In this document: in pieces, positions 17,590-26,313 of the stretch | How the letters are laid out: each line of letters opens with the position of its first letter | Numbering within the stretch: position 1 is the first letter of the stretch | Origin: Rhizobium sp. Root1212 | GTDB lineage: Bacteria; Pseudomonadota; Alphaproteobacteria; Rhizobiales; Rhizobiaceae | Assembly: GCF_001424985.1 (NCBI RefSeq) | Contig: NZ_LMDA01000012.1 | Location: forward strand, 1-64,000 | DNA: 64,000 nucleotides | Direction: 5' to 3' | Notes under the pieces: model-generated | Seen by the model: only the letters and a program-made list of their open reading frames with translations | What the model was told of the DNA's origin: nothing | Databases searched by the model: none | Program-made: the position numbers and the translations under genes

Positions 17590-17991
17590 ATGAAAACGGT
17601 TATCACAGCCTATATTACGACCGGCGTAGCCTTTCTGGTCGTCGATGCCATCTGGCTGACGACAATGGCGGATATGCTCTACAGGCCGCTGCTCGGCGAC
17701 AGGCTTGCACCGCAGTTTCATCTGGCGCCCGCCGTCTTCTTCTATGTGATCTATGTCGCGGGCATCGTTTTCTTCGCCGTGCTGCCGGCTGTCGAGAGCG
17801 GCAGTCTCGGCAAGGCGGCCCTGAACGGCGCGGTGCTCGGCCTCGTAGCCTACGCGACCTACGACCTCACCAACCAGGCGACATTGAAGGACTGGCCGCT
17901 TGTCGTCACGCTTGCCGATATGGTCTGGGGTGGCTTCGTCACAGCCGTCGGCGCGTCAGCCGGCTTCCTGCTGGCCAGCCGTGTCGGCTGA
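17590..17991 (+). CDS. DUF2177 membrane protein
   Basis: A 133-aa membrane protein with four predicted helices. VVDAIWLTTMADMLYRPLLG and LVAYATYDLTNQATLKDWP are signature stretches of DUF2177. The function is unknown. A strong GGGAGACGCAGGC box precedes the ATG, and a TGATCC-N16-CGTA element lies 31 bp upstream, so it probably belongs to the RpoE-ChrR regulon. Its last 36 bp overlap the end of the convergent membrane gene at 17956. Confidence 0.82.
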   Translation: MKTVITAYITTGVAFLVVDAIWLTTMADMLYRPLLGDRLAPQFHLAPAVFFYVIYVAGIVFFAVLPAVESGSLGKAALNGAVLGLVAYATYDLTNQATLKDWPLVVTLADMVWGGFVTAVGASAGFLLASRVG

Positions 17992-18555
17992 TTTTTCGGC
18001 CTGCGCAAGCAGACTGGAGAACGTGAGGGCGACGAAAGCCGTGAGCATACTGGCACTGATAAGGTTCAGCCGCGCCAGTGCGGCGTATTCAGTGGCGTCA
18101 TACAGCGCCAGCGGCAATCCATAGGCATCGTGCAAAAACAGGAAGACGCTGAAGGCGAGGGCGGTGAGCGCCAGCCCGACAAGCCGCTCGCTTGGGCGAA
18201 ACAGCAGAAGCGCAATCACCCCGCAGGGAACGAGAAAGATTTCGACGGCGGACGCCGTGCCGAAGAGCCAGGCCGACAGCATGGTATTGCCGACGCCGGT
18301 CAGCGGCAGAAGCGCCCGGCCCGCGACACCGTTCCGGCGCGCAACGGCCGGCACGGCGAGAAAGAATGGCGTCGAGAGAAACGTGAACCACGCGGCCGTA
18401 ATGTCGGTGCTGACCGTCCACCAAAGATAGAGTGGATAGAACGGCTGGTTGGAGGCGACCAGCAGCGCGATAACATTCGCCGCGGCGACACGCGGGTCCG
18501 GATGGCGGGCATAGGCCCGCACCCTTTCGACCAGCTTGCGAAAAAAGGAGATCAC
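17956..18555 (-). CDS. conserved membrane protein in RpoE operon
   Basis: A 199-aa protein with about six hydrophobic segments (for example NVIALLVASNQPFYPLYLWW and VEIFLVPCGVIALLLF). I do not recognise the family. The GTG at 18555 overlaps the stop of the CFA-like methyltransferase (GTGA), so it is the last gene of the rpoE-chrR-DUF1295-methyltransferase operon. The context suggests a role in lipid remodelling or membrane defence under oxidative stress. An in-frame ATG at 18600 exists but lies inside the previous gene. Confidence 0.72.
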   Translation of the reverse strand: MISFFRKLVERVRAYARHPDPRVAAANVIALLVASNQPFYPLYLWWTVSTDITAAWFTFLSTPFFLAVPAVARRNGVAGRALLPLTGVGNTMLSAWLFGTASAVEIFLVPCGVIALLLFRPSERLVGLALTALAFSVFLFLHDAYGLPLALYDATEYAALARLNLISASMLTAFVALTFSSLLAQAEKSADTAGQQEAG

Positions 18556-19589
18556 GGCCCTGCGCCTGCGGGGCGCAGGCGGTAGTGGCTGACGCCCCAT
18601 TCGTCGCCGTCGGCATGCCCGAAAAGGCCGGCGGTGGCGAGAAAGAACATCCGCCAGCGCCGCATCCAGAGCGCCGCGTCCGGGCCATAGGTTGCTTCGA
18701 AAATGGCGCGGATGGCGCTACGATTTCTGTCGAAATTGTCGAGCCAGTCGAGCGCCGTGCGTTCGTAGTGCTTGCCGTTCCAGCGCCAGTCCGCTTCGAC
18801 GGCGAAGCTGTCGCTGAACTCCCGCACCAGCCCGTGGCTCGGCATGACGCCGCCGGTGAAGAAATACTGCGCGATCCAGTCCGCCTTGTCGGCATGGTCG
18901 AAGCGGTAGGGGGTCTTGCGATGGGAGAACACGTGCAGGAAGAGCCGGCCGTCGTCGCTAATCCATCCGCGCGCCCGTTCAAGCAAGGACTTCCAGTTGG
19001 ACATATGCTCGAACATCTCCACCGAAACGATCCGGTCGAAGATGCTGTCGGGAGAAAAATCGTTCATATCGGCGGTGACGATCGTGAGGTTGCGAAGGCC
19101 TCTCTGCTCGATTTCCGCCTCGATATGGGCGCGTTGCGACGACGAATTCGAAACGGAGACGATGCGCGCAGAAGGATAGCGCTCAGCCATGAACAGGGAG
19201 AGGGAACCCCAGCCACAACCCAGCTCGAGAATGTTCTGGCCGTCGGCAAGATCTGCATGGGCGCAGGTTTCTTCCAGCGCCGAAATTTCCGCTTCCGCCA
19301 GCGTGTCGCCGGGTGAGGCATAGAGGCAGGAGGAATATTTGCGGCGCGGACCGAGCGTCAGCGCAAAAAACGCCGCCGGCAGTTCGTAATGCTGGGCGTT
19401 GGCCTCGTCGGTGTGAACGGCGATCGGCCATTCGGCCATCGATCGTGCAAAGTCGCGATCCGTAGGGCCGCTGCCCTGTGCCAGCAAGCGGCGCGTGCGG
19501 CCGACGAGCCGGCTGATGCCGAAGCGCAGGGCGGGATCGGGAAGCGGCAGCCGCTCGGCGGCGGTGATGGCGGTAGCGGCAAGGTTCAT
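18552..19589 (-). CDS. CFA synthase-like fatty acid methyltransferase
   Basis: A 345-aa S-adenosylmethionine-dependent methyltransferase of the cyclopropane-fatty-acid synthase family. The SAM site is ILELGCGWGSLS (residues about 119-130), followed by NSSSQRAHIE and FDRIVSVEMFEHM. It is shorter at the N-terminus than E. coli Cfa (382 aa). In R. sphaeroides the RpoE-controlled relative methylates unsaturated phospholipid acyl chains on the way to furan fatty acids that scavenge singlet oxygen; the operon position here favours that role over ordinary cyclopropanation, but sequence alone does not settle it. It overlaps DUF1295 by 4 bp. Confidence 0.85.
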   Translation of the reverse strand: MNLAATAITAAERLPLPDPALRFGISRLVGRTRRLLAQGSGPTDRDFARSMAEWPIAVHTDEANAQHYELPAAFFALTLGPRRKYSSCLYASPGDTLAEAEISALEETCAHADLADGQNILELGCGWGSLSLFMAERYPSARIVSVSNSSSQRAHIEAEIEQRGLRNLTIVTADMNDFSPDSIFDRIVSVEMFEHMSNWKSLLERARGWISDDGRLFLHVFSHRKTPYRFDHADKADWIAQYFFTGGVMPSHGLVREFSDSFAVEADWRWNGKHYERTALDWLDNFDRNRSAIRAIFEATYGPDAALWMRRWRMFFLATAGLFGHADGDEWGVSHYRLRPAGAGP

Positions 19590-20401
19590 GGCGTCTTCTT
19601 CCTCAGTTGCGGGCCTGGCCAGAAGGCATTGACGCGATTGGCGTAGGCGGCGAAAGCGCTGCCGCGCGAGCGCTGCATGTGCGCTTCAAGCGGCGGGATT
19701 CCGGAAATATGGACCAGCAGCCAGTACATGAAGGCAGGGCCGGCGAGCGCCAGCCAGCCCAATTCCCAAGCGCCGTACGGACCGATGGCGATAACAGCGT
19801 ATCCGGTCCATCCCAGCCACTGGAAGAAGTAGTTGGGGTGGCGTGAAAGGCTCCACAGGCCCTCGTCGCAGACCTTTCCCTTGTTTGCCGGGTTTTCGCG
19901 GAACCGCGCCAGCTGCGCATCGGCAACGCCTTCTCCGACGACCGCCGTCACAAGGATGACGATACCGGCGACATCGCTCCATTGAAGGCCCGTTGCGGGG
20001 TTTCGTGCGGCGATGAAAACGGTTGCGGCCAGCAGGAGCGCGGCGGCAGCCTGTATCTGCAGGAAGAGGAAGAGGCGTGAACGCCAGCTTTCCCCCCATT
20101 CCTCCCGCAGTTTGGCGTAGCGCGGATCTTCGCCGCCCTGCAGGGTGCGCCGCAGGATATGCAGGCCAAGCCGAAAGGACCACAGCCCCGCGACGATCGT
20201 GACGACAACCCGCCGTTGCCAGTCTCCCTCCCAGCCATCGATCGGGGCAAGTGACACGACCATACCGGCGGCGCCGACAAGGAACGACCAGATCGCGTCG
20301 ATCCAGCCGGATGTCGCGCCCTTGAGGACGGCAAACCAGACGGCGGTCATGGCAAACGAGATGGCGACGGCCAGAAGAATGAACAGTCCGGCCGCCGTCA
20401 T
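19586..20401 (-). CDS. DUF1295 steroid 5-alpha-reductase-like membrane protein
   Basis: A 271-aa membrane protein with about six helices. The C-terminal motif CDEGLWSLSRHPNYFFQWLGW is the cofactor-binding signature shared by DUF1295, steroid reductases and ICMT-like enzymes. The family is NADPH- or SAM-dependent by fold and membrane-lipid-related by context. It lies 3 bp after chrR and overlaps the CFA-like gene, so it is co-transcribed with rpoE. A role in fatty acid or isoprenoid modification during oxidative stress is inferred. Confidence 0.85.
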   Translation of the reverse strand: MTAAGLFILLAVAISFAMTAVWFAVLKGATSGWIDAIWSFLVGAAGMVVSLAPIDGWEGDWQRRVVVTIVAGLWSFRLGLHILRRTLQGGEDPRYAKLREEWGESWRSRLFLFLQIQAAAALLLAATVFIAARNPATGLQWSDVAGIVILVTAVVGEGVADAQLARFRENPANKGKVCDEGLWSLSRHPNYFFQWLGWTGYAVIAIGPYGAWELGWLALAGPAFMYWLLVHISGIPPLEAHMQRSRGSAFAAYANRVNAFWPGPQLRKKTP

Positions 20402-20404
20402 GGC

Positions 20405-21058
20405 TCAGATCCCGAAGATCGGCTGCAACATGCGGCCGATGACGTTTTTGAAGCGCATCTTGCCTTCCATAGCCGCGAGGCAGATGCATTCGCCATCCTT
20501 GTCGACAACCGGCTGGTGCTCGACGTCGTCATCCATTTCAGCAAGATCGCCTGGGCGAAACGTGCCGAACTTGTCGGAGAACGAGCCGGAGACGATGTAG
20601 GTGAACTCGGTTCCGACATGCCCGTGATCGGGGAGGGCGCGGCCGGGGCCGACCTTGAGCAGGATGAGATTGGCATCCGGGTCCTGCGGCACGCCGACAC
20701 GGCTCATCTTCATGCCGGGACCGATCCAGCGCCAGCTTCCGATATCGCAGCCGCGCAGGGCGTCCGGCAGGCGGATGCCCTCGATCTCAACGGGGGCGAG
20801 CGGCGGCGGCACGGTAGCGCCGGTAGCCTCTTCATTGTCCAGCATCGCAAGCATGTCGCTCAGCACCGTTGCCGAGAGTGGCGTGGGCTCCATCTCCTCC
20901 AACAGGGAGCCGCCGAGCGCTTCATATTCGCCCACGCGGGCCCTGCAGACCGGGCAGCTTGCCAGATGCGCCTCGACAACGATGGCCGGCCCGGCGGCAA
21001 GCGTGCCGGCGGCAAAGCGCATCAAGGTGTCGTCGGTTGCGTGATTTCTGTTGGTCAT
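20405..21058 (-). CDS. chrR: ChrR-type zinc anti-sigma factor
   Basis: A 217-aa cytoplasmic anti-sigma factor with two zinc domains. The N-terminal anti-sigma domain has His6, His31, Cys35 and Cys38 (VEAHLASCPVC), the same residue numbers as the zinc ligands of R. sphaeroides ChrR. The C-terminal cupin has His145, His147 and Glu151 (DHGHVGTEF) and His181. ChrR holds RpoE inactive until singlet oxygen or organic peroxide signals reach the cupin. The ATG overlaps the sigma factor stop by 4 bp. Confidence 0.93.
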   Translation of the reverse strand: MTNRNHATDDTLMRFAAGTLAAGPAIVVEAHLASCPVCRARVGEYEALGGSLLEEMEPTPLSATVLSDMLAMLDNEEATGATVPPPLAPVEIEGIRLPDALRGCDIGSWRWIGPGMKMSRVGVPQDPDANLILLKVGPGRALPDHGHVGTEFTYIVSGSFSDKFGTFRPGDLAEMDDDVEHQPVVDKDGECICLAAMEGKMRFKNVIGRMLQPIFGI

Positions 21059-21693
21059 GGTTTGTCTTCCAGCAGCGCGCGCAGCCGGTTCATGGCCAGG
21101 CGTGTTCTAGATTTTACGGTGCCGAGAGGGATACCCAGCTCATCGGCGATTTCGGTCTGCGATTTCTCGCTAAAATAGGAGAGACGGACGATCGTCTGTT
21201 GCTCGGGCGAGAGCGCGCTCAGCGCCTGGCGCACCCGCGCATCCCGCTCGGCCCCGAGCAATCCGTCTTCGACCGTGTCCGGCCTGTTCTCGGGATCGGG
21301 CGGAAGGGTTGACGGATCACGCTGGCGACGCATGTAGTCGATACGGATGTTGCGGGCGATGGCGAAGATCCACGTCGCGACGCCCGCCCGTTCGGGATCA
21401 AAATAGGAGGCCTTGCGCCAGACGTTCAGCATCGTTTCCTGCACCAGATCCTCCGCCGCGCCCGACGGAAGCCTCCAGCGCAAGAAGAAGGTTTTAAGCC
21501 TGGGTCCGAAATAGCGAAACAGCAACGCGAAGGCCTGACGATCACGACCCTGCGCGATCTGCATCATCATTTCCACAAGCGTGTCGGGCGAGGGCGTCTG
21601 TTGCGTTTCCCTTGAACTCACCACGGCAAGCCGCCGGCCTGTCGGCACACCTGGGTCGCGATCGATCTCGATGGGGTTGGAAACTTCATTCAT
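21055..21693 (-). CDS. rpoE: ECF RNA polymerase sigma factor RpoE (ECF11)
   Basis: A 212-aa ECF sigma factor. Region 2 spans AFALLFRYFGPRLK to WIFAIARNIRIDYMRRQRD; region 4 has LSPEQQTIVRLSYFSEKSQTEIA and GIPLGTVKSRTRLAMNRL for -35 recognition. Pairing with ChrR assigns it to the singlet-oxygen ECF11 group. The ATG at 21693 has AGAAGGA 4 nt upstream. However, a TGATCC-N16-CGTA promoter lies so close (21703-21728) that its transcript would begin at or inside this ribosome site. A shorter protein starting nearer MMMQIAQGRD, the usual N-terminus of the family, is therefore possible. Confidence 0.92.
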   Translation of the reverse strand: MNEVSNPIEIDRDPGVPTGRRLAVVSSRETQQTPSPDTLVEMMMQIAQGRDRQAFALLFRYFGPRLKTFFLRWRLPSGAAEDLVQETMLNVWRKASYFDPERAGVATWIFAIARNIRIDYMRRQRDPSTLPPDPENRPDTVEDGLLGAERDARVRQALSALSPEQQTIVRLSYFSEKSQTEIADELGIPLGTVKSRTRLAMNRLRALLEDKP

Positions 21694-21702
21694 GCATCCT
21701 TC

Positions 21703-21728
21703 TACGCGGCATTCTCCGAAGCGGATCA
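21703..21728 (-). promoter_or_regulatory. predicted RpoE autoregulatory promoter
   Basis: TGATCC-N16-CGTA on the minus strand, upstream of rpoE. Autoregulation is normal for ECF11 sigma factors. The -10 box ends only 9 nt before the annotated ATG. Confidence 0.55.
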
Positions 21729-21754
21729 CACGGGACGAAATAGGCTGTGCGCAG

Positions 21755-21780
21755 TGATCCGCCATAAGCCCGCTCCCGTA
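21755..21780 (+). promoter_or_regulatory. predicted RpoE promoter for FAD oxidoreductase
   Basis: TGATCC-N16-CGTA on the plus strand, divergent from the rpoE element. The predicted start point leaves a leader of about 40 nt before the ATG at 21830. Confidence 0.68.
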
Positions 21781-21829
21781 AAGGGTCTTGATAGTTTCTC
21801 ATGAGCTTGGCAGTTGCAGAAGGATCGTC

Positions 21830-23161
21830 ATGCGCCATTTTCCCCAAACGGACCGGTCCCTGAAAATTGCAGTTGTCGGCACGGGCATTGCCGGTCTTTC
21901 CGCCGCATGGCTTCTGTCGCAACGCCATGAGGTGACGGTTTTCGAAGCCGACAATCGCACGGGCGGCCATTCTCACACGGTGACGTCCGGCGATGCCGCC
22001 GTCGATACCGGCTTCATCGTCTATAATGAAGCGACCTATCCCAATCTCGCGGCGCTGTTTGCCCATCTTGACGTGCCGACCAAGGCATCGGACATGTCCT
22101 TCGCCGTCTCGATGGACGAAGGGCAACTGGAATATGCAGGAACAAATCTTGCCGGCCTTTTCGCCCAGCGCAGCAATCTCGCAAGCCCGCGTTTCTGGTC
22201 GATGCTGCGTGACCTCGTACGCTTCTATCGGCAGGCGCCGAGCGGCGTGCGCAATCTCGACCCGTCGGCGAGCCTCAACGACTATCTCGACAGTGCGGGC
22301 TTCGGCCGTGCCTTTCGGGAGGATCATCTATACCCGATGGCGGCTGCGATCTGGTCGACACCGGCGCTGGAAATCGGCAATTATCCGGCGCTTTCCTTCG
22401 TGCGCTTCTGCGAGAACCACGGCCTTTTGAAATTCATGCGCCGACCGATCTGGCGCACGGTGGACGGCGGCAGCCGCGCCTATGTCGAACGCCTTGTCGC
22501 GCCCTTCCATGACCGTATCCGTACCAACGCCCCGGTGAAGGCGATCCGTCGGGTGAATGGCGCGGTGGAGATTTCCGTGGCCGGTGCGGAGCCCGAATGG
22601 TTCGATCATGTGGTGATCGGCGCTCACGCCGACCAGGCGCTCGAAATGCTCGCCGACCGGTCGCAGCGAGAAGCGGACCTGCTGAGTGTTTTCGCCTATG
22701 GCGATAACGAGACCGTCCTGCACAGCGACGAAAGCCTGATGCCGCGCCGCCGCCGCGTCTGGGCGAGCTGGAACTATCTTGCGCGTTCCGGGCGTGATGG
22801 CGCAGCACCCCGCAAGCCCTGCGTTACCTACTGGATGAACCGGCTGCAGGGTATCGCCGATCCGCGTCCGTTCTTCGTAACGCTCAGCCCGTTACACGCT
22901 CCCGCGGAAGACAAGGTCATCTGGCGAGGCCTCTACCAGCATCCGTTGTTCAATGCCGAAACGCTCGCCGCGCAGAAGCAGCTCTGGTCGCTTCAGGGTG
23001 AAGCCAATACCTGGTTCTGCGGCTCCTATTTCGGCTCTGGCTTTCACGAGGACGCCATCCAGGCAGGGCTTGCCGTCGGCGAGAGCCTGGGCGGCATCGC
23101 CAGACCGTGGTCGGTCGAAGGAGAGTCGGATCGCATTTTCCGGACGCTCCATCCTGCCTAA
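21830..23161 (+). CDS. FAD-dependent amine oxidase-like oxidoreductase
   Basis: A 443-aa flavoprotein. The N-terminal Rossmann motif VVGTGIAGLSAAWLL and the EADNRTGGHSHTV segment bind FAD as in amine oxidases, phytoene desaturases and protoporphyrinogen oxidases. The C-terminal SYFGSGFHEDAIQAGLAVGE segment is the second FAD contact. AGAAGGA precedes the ATG at 21830. This family (COG2907) accompanies CFA-like methyltransferase and DUF1365 genes in ROS regulons. Here it is divergent from rpoE with its own TGATCC-N16-CGTA promoter. A desaturase or oxidase acting on lipid acyl chains is inferred. Confidence 0.87.
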   Translation: MRHFPQTDRSLKIAVVGTGIAGLSAAWLLSQRHEVTVFEADNRTGGHSHTVTSGDAAVDTGFIVYNEATYPNLAALFAHLDVPTKASDMSFAVSMDEGQLEYAGTNLAGLFAQRSNLASPRFWSMLRDLVRFYRQAPSGVRNLDPSASLNDYLDSAGFGRAFREDHLYPMAAAIWSTPALEIGNYPALSFVRFCENHGLLKFMRRPIWRTVDGGSRAYVERLVAPFHDRIRTNAPVKAIRRVNGAVEISVAGAEPEWFDHVVIGAHADQALEMLADRSQREADLLSVFAYGDNETVLHSDESLMPRRRRVWASWNYLARSGRDGAAPRKPCVTYWMNRLQGIADPRPFFVTLSPLHAPAEDKVIWRGLYQHPLFNAETLAAQKQLWSLQGEANTWFCGSYFGSGFHEDAIQAGLAVGESLGGIARPWSVEGESDRIFRTLHPA

Positions 23162-23521
23162 ATTCCATGGATCGCCTTTGGCGTCTCTGCTTATGGCAGT
23201 GATGCGAGCGGTTCATGACGATGAGCGCCACGCATGACGGCCGGGGTGGCGATCACCACGCCGATATCGGTAAGCCCGCCCGCGACCGTATTGCCGAGCG
23301 AAACGCCCGCAATCGGCCTCGCAATCCTCCATCGAGGATCGGTACCGGATAAATCCGCGCGGAAAAGGTCCCGGCAGTAGCGCTGCGGATCAGAAGCCCT
23401 GCCAGCGCCGGTAGAAAGACGCCAGCCACCCGAAACGGCGGATCAATACGGGCGCTACCGTCGGTGGTCATGGCTGTCGCACGGAACGGGCGTGGAAGGG
23501 GCGCAGTCCGTTTCGCTACAA
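23162..23521. other. intergenic region with possible gene remnant
   Basis: No intact gene is supported. On the minus strand, hydrophobic protein-like stretches (LPALAGLLIRSATAGTF, then after a frame change GNTVAGGLTDIGVV) suggest a decayed membrane protein, but I cannot assign a family. Confidence 0.3.
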
Positions 23522-23579
23522 ATGAAATATATTTCATACTGTGAATTATATTGACATTGGTTCTGCCTTCGCCTTTATT
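23522..23579 (+). promoter_or_regulatory. operator palindrome and promoter of polyol operon
   Basis: ATGAAATATATTTCAT (23522-23537) is a perfect 16-bp palindrome in an AT-rich patch. TTGACA (23551-23556), 17 bp and TTTATT (23574-23579) form a probable sigma-70 promoter just downstream. The palindrome is a likely site for the SorC/DeoR-type regulator encoded at 27305-28312. The 104-nt leader also holds a 7-bp hairpin (23627-23643) and two copies of CGAGGAGGAA. Confidence 0.5.
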
Positions 23580-23683
23580 GTCCTCATCGGACTTCGAGGA
23601 GGAAGTTCGGTTTCAACGCGATCAGCGGCGTCTTTGAGACGCCCTCGGGCTTTTGGGAGGGGCTTCGGCCTCGAGGAGGAATC

Positions 23684-24712
23684 TTGCGCAAATTTATAAG
23701 CTCGACCGCCATGGCGGTCCTTGCGGCAACGCTTTTTGCCGGCACGGCATCTGCGGAAACGGACAATCCGTTTCGTTGCAAGCCGGGTGAAAAATACGTC
23801 ATGAACGTCATGGTCTCCGGTGTGGAATACTGGTTCCCGGTCTATGAAATGTTCAAGCAGGCAGGTCAGCAGCTCGGCTGCGAAACCGAATATACCGGCA
23901 CGCCGGAATACGACGTCAACAAGCAGATCGCCACTTTCGACCAGGCGCTGGCCCAGAACCCGGCCGGCATCCTCGTCCATCCGATGAACTCCGACCCGTT
24001 CATCGAGCCGATCAACCGCGCCATCGAGCAGGGCACGGCCGTCGTCACGTTTGCCGCCGACTCGCCGCTGTCCAAGCGCGTCTCCTTCATCACCTCGGAC
24101 AACACCCGCGAAGGCGTCTATGCCGCCGATGCGATCGCCGAGAAGATGGGCGGCAAGGGCGAATATGCGGTTCTGGAAAATCCGGGACAGGACAATCACG
24201 ACAAACGTATCGCCGCCTTCATCGGCCGTATGGAAGAGAAGTGGCCGGACATGAAGCTTGTCGGCCGCGCCGCGTCCAACCAGGACCCGACCAAGGCCTA
24301 TCAAGGGCTTTCGAGCCTGATCCAGGCTAATCCGAATCTCGGTGCCGTGTTCATGCCGGAAGCGAACTCCGCCATCGGCGCGTCTCAGGCCGCCAAGGAA
24401 AACGGCGGCAAGGTTCTTGTCATGTGCGCCGACGTCAACGCCAACATTCTCGACATGATCAAGGCCGGTGAAGTCTTCGGTTCGATCAACCCGAACCAGG
24501 GCATGCAGGGCTACATGGGCTTCATGTTGCTGTGGCTTGCCAAGCATCCGGAATTGATCGACCCGATGAACGACGCCAAGCGCTCGGGCTTCAACCCGAT
24601 GAGCATTCCGGTGGTCGATAACGGTCTTTCGATCGTCACTGCCGAAAATGCCGACGACTTCTATTGGGATAAGTACCTGAAGCGCCGCGGCACGAAGGGT
24701 ATCGAGGAGTAA
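23684..24712 (+). CDS. CUT2 sugar ABC transporter substrate-binding protein
   Basis: A 342-aa periplasmic binding protein of the RbsB/type I family. The signal peptide is [20 protein letters not shown] with cleavage after ASA near residue 25. The mature protein has the two-lobed PBP pattern: [51 protein letters not shown] and [16 protein letters not shown]. The start is a TTG with a very strong AGGAGGAA site 2-3 nt upstream; no ATG fits. It is the first gene of the polyol cluster. The ligand is unknown. A long hairpin follows the gene. Confidence 0.9.
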   Translation: MRKFISSTAMAVLAATLFAGTASAETDNPFRCKPGEKYVMNVMVSGVEYWFPVYEMFKQAGQQLGCETEYTGTPEYDVNKQIATFDQALAQNPAGILVHPMNSDPFIEPINRAIEQGTAVVTFAADSPLSKRVSFITSDNTREGVYAADAIAEKMGGKGEYAVLENPGQDNHDKRIAAFIGRMEEKWPDMKLVGRAASNQDPTKAYQGLSSLIQANPNLGAVFMPEANSAIGASQAAKENGGKVLVMCADVNANILDMIKAGEVFGSINPNQGMQGYMGFMLLWLAKHPELIDPMNDAKRSGFNPMSIPVVDNGLSIVTAENADDFYWDKYLKRRGTKGIEE

Positions 24713-24723
24713 GCTTCCGATAG

Positions 24724-24755
24724 TTGCCATCCGCATCCTTGCGTGCGGATGGCAA
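24724..24755 (+). terminator. intercistronic hairpin after binding-protein gene
   Basis: A perfect 12-bp stem (TTGCCATCCGCA and its complement) with an 8-nt loop and no T-run lies between binding-protein and ATPase genes. It probably protects the upstream mRNA or attenuates transcription, giving excess binding protein. Confidence 0.6.
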
Positions 24756-24776
24756 GACGGGAGAGGGAGAAAGACG

Positions 24777-26297
24777 ATGGCGGTGCTCAGCATTCATGGC
24801 GTGACCAAGCATTTCGGGGCGATCCGGGCGTTGACCGATGTCGATTTCACGCTCGAACGCGGCGAAGTCCATGCGCTCTGCGGCGAAAACGGTGCGGGCA
24901 AATCGACGCTGATGAACATCATCGCTGGCGTGCTGCAGCCAACCGAAGGCGAAATCCGTGTCGATGGAAAACCCGTCCGCATCGCTTCACCGGCTGCCGC
25001 GCAGGCGCTCGGCATTGGGCTGGTGCATCAGGAAATCGCCCTCTGCCCGGATGCCACCGTGGCAGAGAATATGTTCATGGCCGCGACCAATCGACGGCGT
25101 TCCCCTTTCATGAATTACCGCGCTCTGGAGCGCGATGCCCAGCAGGTGATGAACCGGCTGGCCGCCATCGACGTGCGCCGGAAGGTCGCGGACCTTCCGA
25201 TTTCCAGCCAGCAGCTTGTCGAGATCGCCAAGGCGCTGACGCTCGACTGCCGCGTGCTCATTCTGGACGAGCCGACCGCGGCGCTTACCGAAACCGAGGC
25301 GCAGCAGCTCTTCTCCATCATCCGCGACCTCAAGGCGAACGGTATCTCTATCATCTATATCAGCCATCGCATGGCCGAGATTTTCAGCCTTTGCGACCGG
25401 GTCACCGTTTTCCGCGACGGCCGCTATGTCTGCACCGACAACATCGCCGACGTAACGGCTGACGATGTCGTGCGCCGCATGGTCGGCCGTGAGATCACCC
25501 AGCTCTATCCGGACAAGCTTAGGGCCGAAGACGTCTCGAACGAGGCAATCCTTGAAATCGATGGTCTTGGCGATGGCGTGCGCTTCCATGACATCAGCTT
25601 CGATCTGCGCAGGGGCGAAATCCTCGGCATCGGCGGCCTCATAGGCTCCGGCCGCACGGAGATCGCCGAAGGCATTTGCGGGCTTCGCGCGCATACGGCC
25701 GGCGAAGTCCGCCTGCATGGCAAGCCGCAGGCGATCCGGGCCTATGCGGATGCGGTCAAGACCGGCATCGTCTATCTGTCGGAAGACCGCAAGGGGTCAG
25801 GCATCTTTCTGGAAATGTCGATTGCCCAGAATATCTCGGTGCTGAACTTGAAAGCGCTCACGAACACTGCGGGCCTGCTGAACGGCCGTGCCGAGGCGGC
25901 GCTGGCGGAGGATTTCGCGCGGCGGCTTGCTGTGCGCATGGGTGGCGTCGAGGCCCCGGTGAAGTCGCTGTCCGGCGGCAACCAGCAGAAGGTAGCGATC
26001 GCCAAGCAGCTTGCGGTGAAACCCAAGGTGATCCTGATGGACGAGCCGACGCGGGGTATCGACGTCGGCGCCAAGACCGAAATTCACCGGTTGCTGCGCG
26101 ATCTCGCGCGCTCGGGCATCGGTATCGTCGTCATCTCTTCGGAGATGCCGGAATTGCTTGGGCTTTGCGACCGCGTGCTGGTCGTGCGGGAGGGGCGCAT
26201 CGCCGGCGAGCTTGGCTCGGAAGACATGACGGAAGAAGCCGTGATCCGCCTGGCATCGGGGATCAGTGCGACAAGGACGGCAGATCATGCCGCCTAA
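24777..26297 (+). CDS. CUT2 sugar ABC transporter ATP-binding protein
   Basis: A 506-aa RbsA/MglA-type protein with two ABC domains. The first has Walker [11 protein letters not shown] (about 37-46), the usual CUT2 deviation in the signature ([15 protein letters not shown]) and Walker B VLILDEPT. The second has a degenerate Walker A ([10 protein letters not shown]), a canonical [13 protein letters not shown] signature and [12 protein letters not shown]. This asymmetric layout is normal for sugar importers with one ATPase polypeptide. It energises uptake with the permease at 26314. Confidence 0.93.
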   Translation: MAVLSIHGVTKHFGAIRALTDVDFTLERGEVHALCGENGAGKSTLMNIIAGVLQPTEGEIRVDGKPVRIASPAAAQALGIGLVHQEIALCPDATVAENMFMAATNRRRSPFMNYRALERDAQQVMNRLAAIDVRRKVADLPISSQQLVEIAKALTLDCRVLILDEPTAALTETEAQQLFSIIRDLKANGISIIYISHRMAEIFSLCDRVTVFRDGRYVCTDNIADVTADDVVRRMVGREITQLYPDKLRAEDVSNEAILEIDGLGDGVRFHDISFDLRRGEILGIGGLIGSGRTEIAEGICGLRAHTAGEVRLHGKPQAIRAYADAVKTGIVYLSEDRKGSGIFLEMSIAQNISVLNLKALTNTAGLLNGRAEAALAEDFARRLAVRMGGVEAPVKSLSGGNQQKVAIAKQLAVKPKVILMDEPTRGIDVGAKTEIHRLLRDLARSGIGIVVISSEMPELLGLCDRVLVVREGRIAGELGSEDMTEEAVIRLASGISATRTADHAA

Positions 26298-26313
26298 GGA
26301 GGGAGAGACGGGA

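Noticed and set aside
23253..23537. 94-aa minus-strand frame starting at the palindrome
   Set aside because: No ribosome site and no recognisable family; at most a remnant of a membrane protein gene with frame changes.
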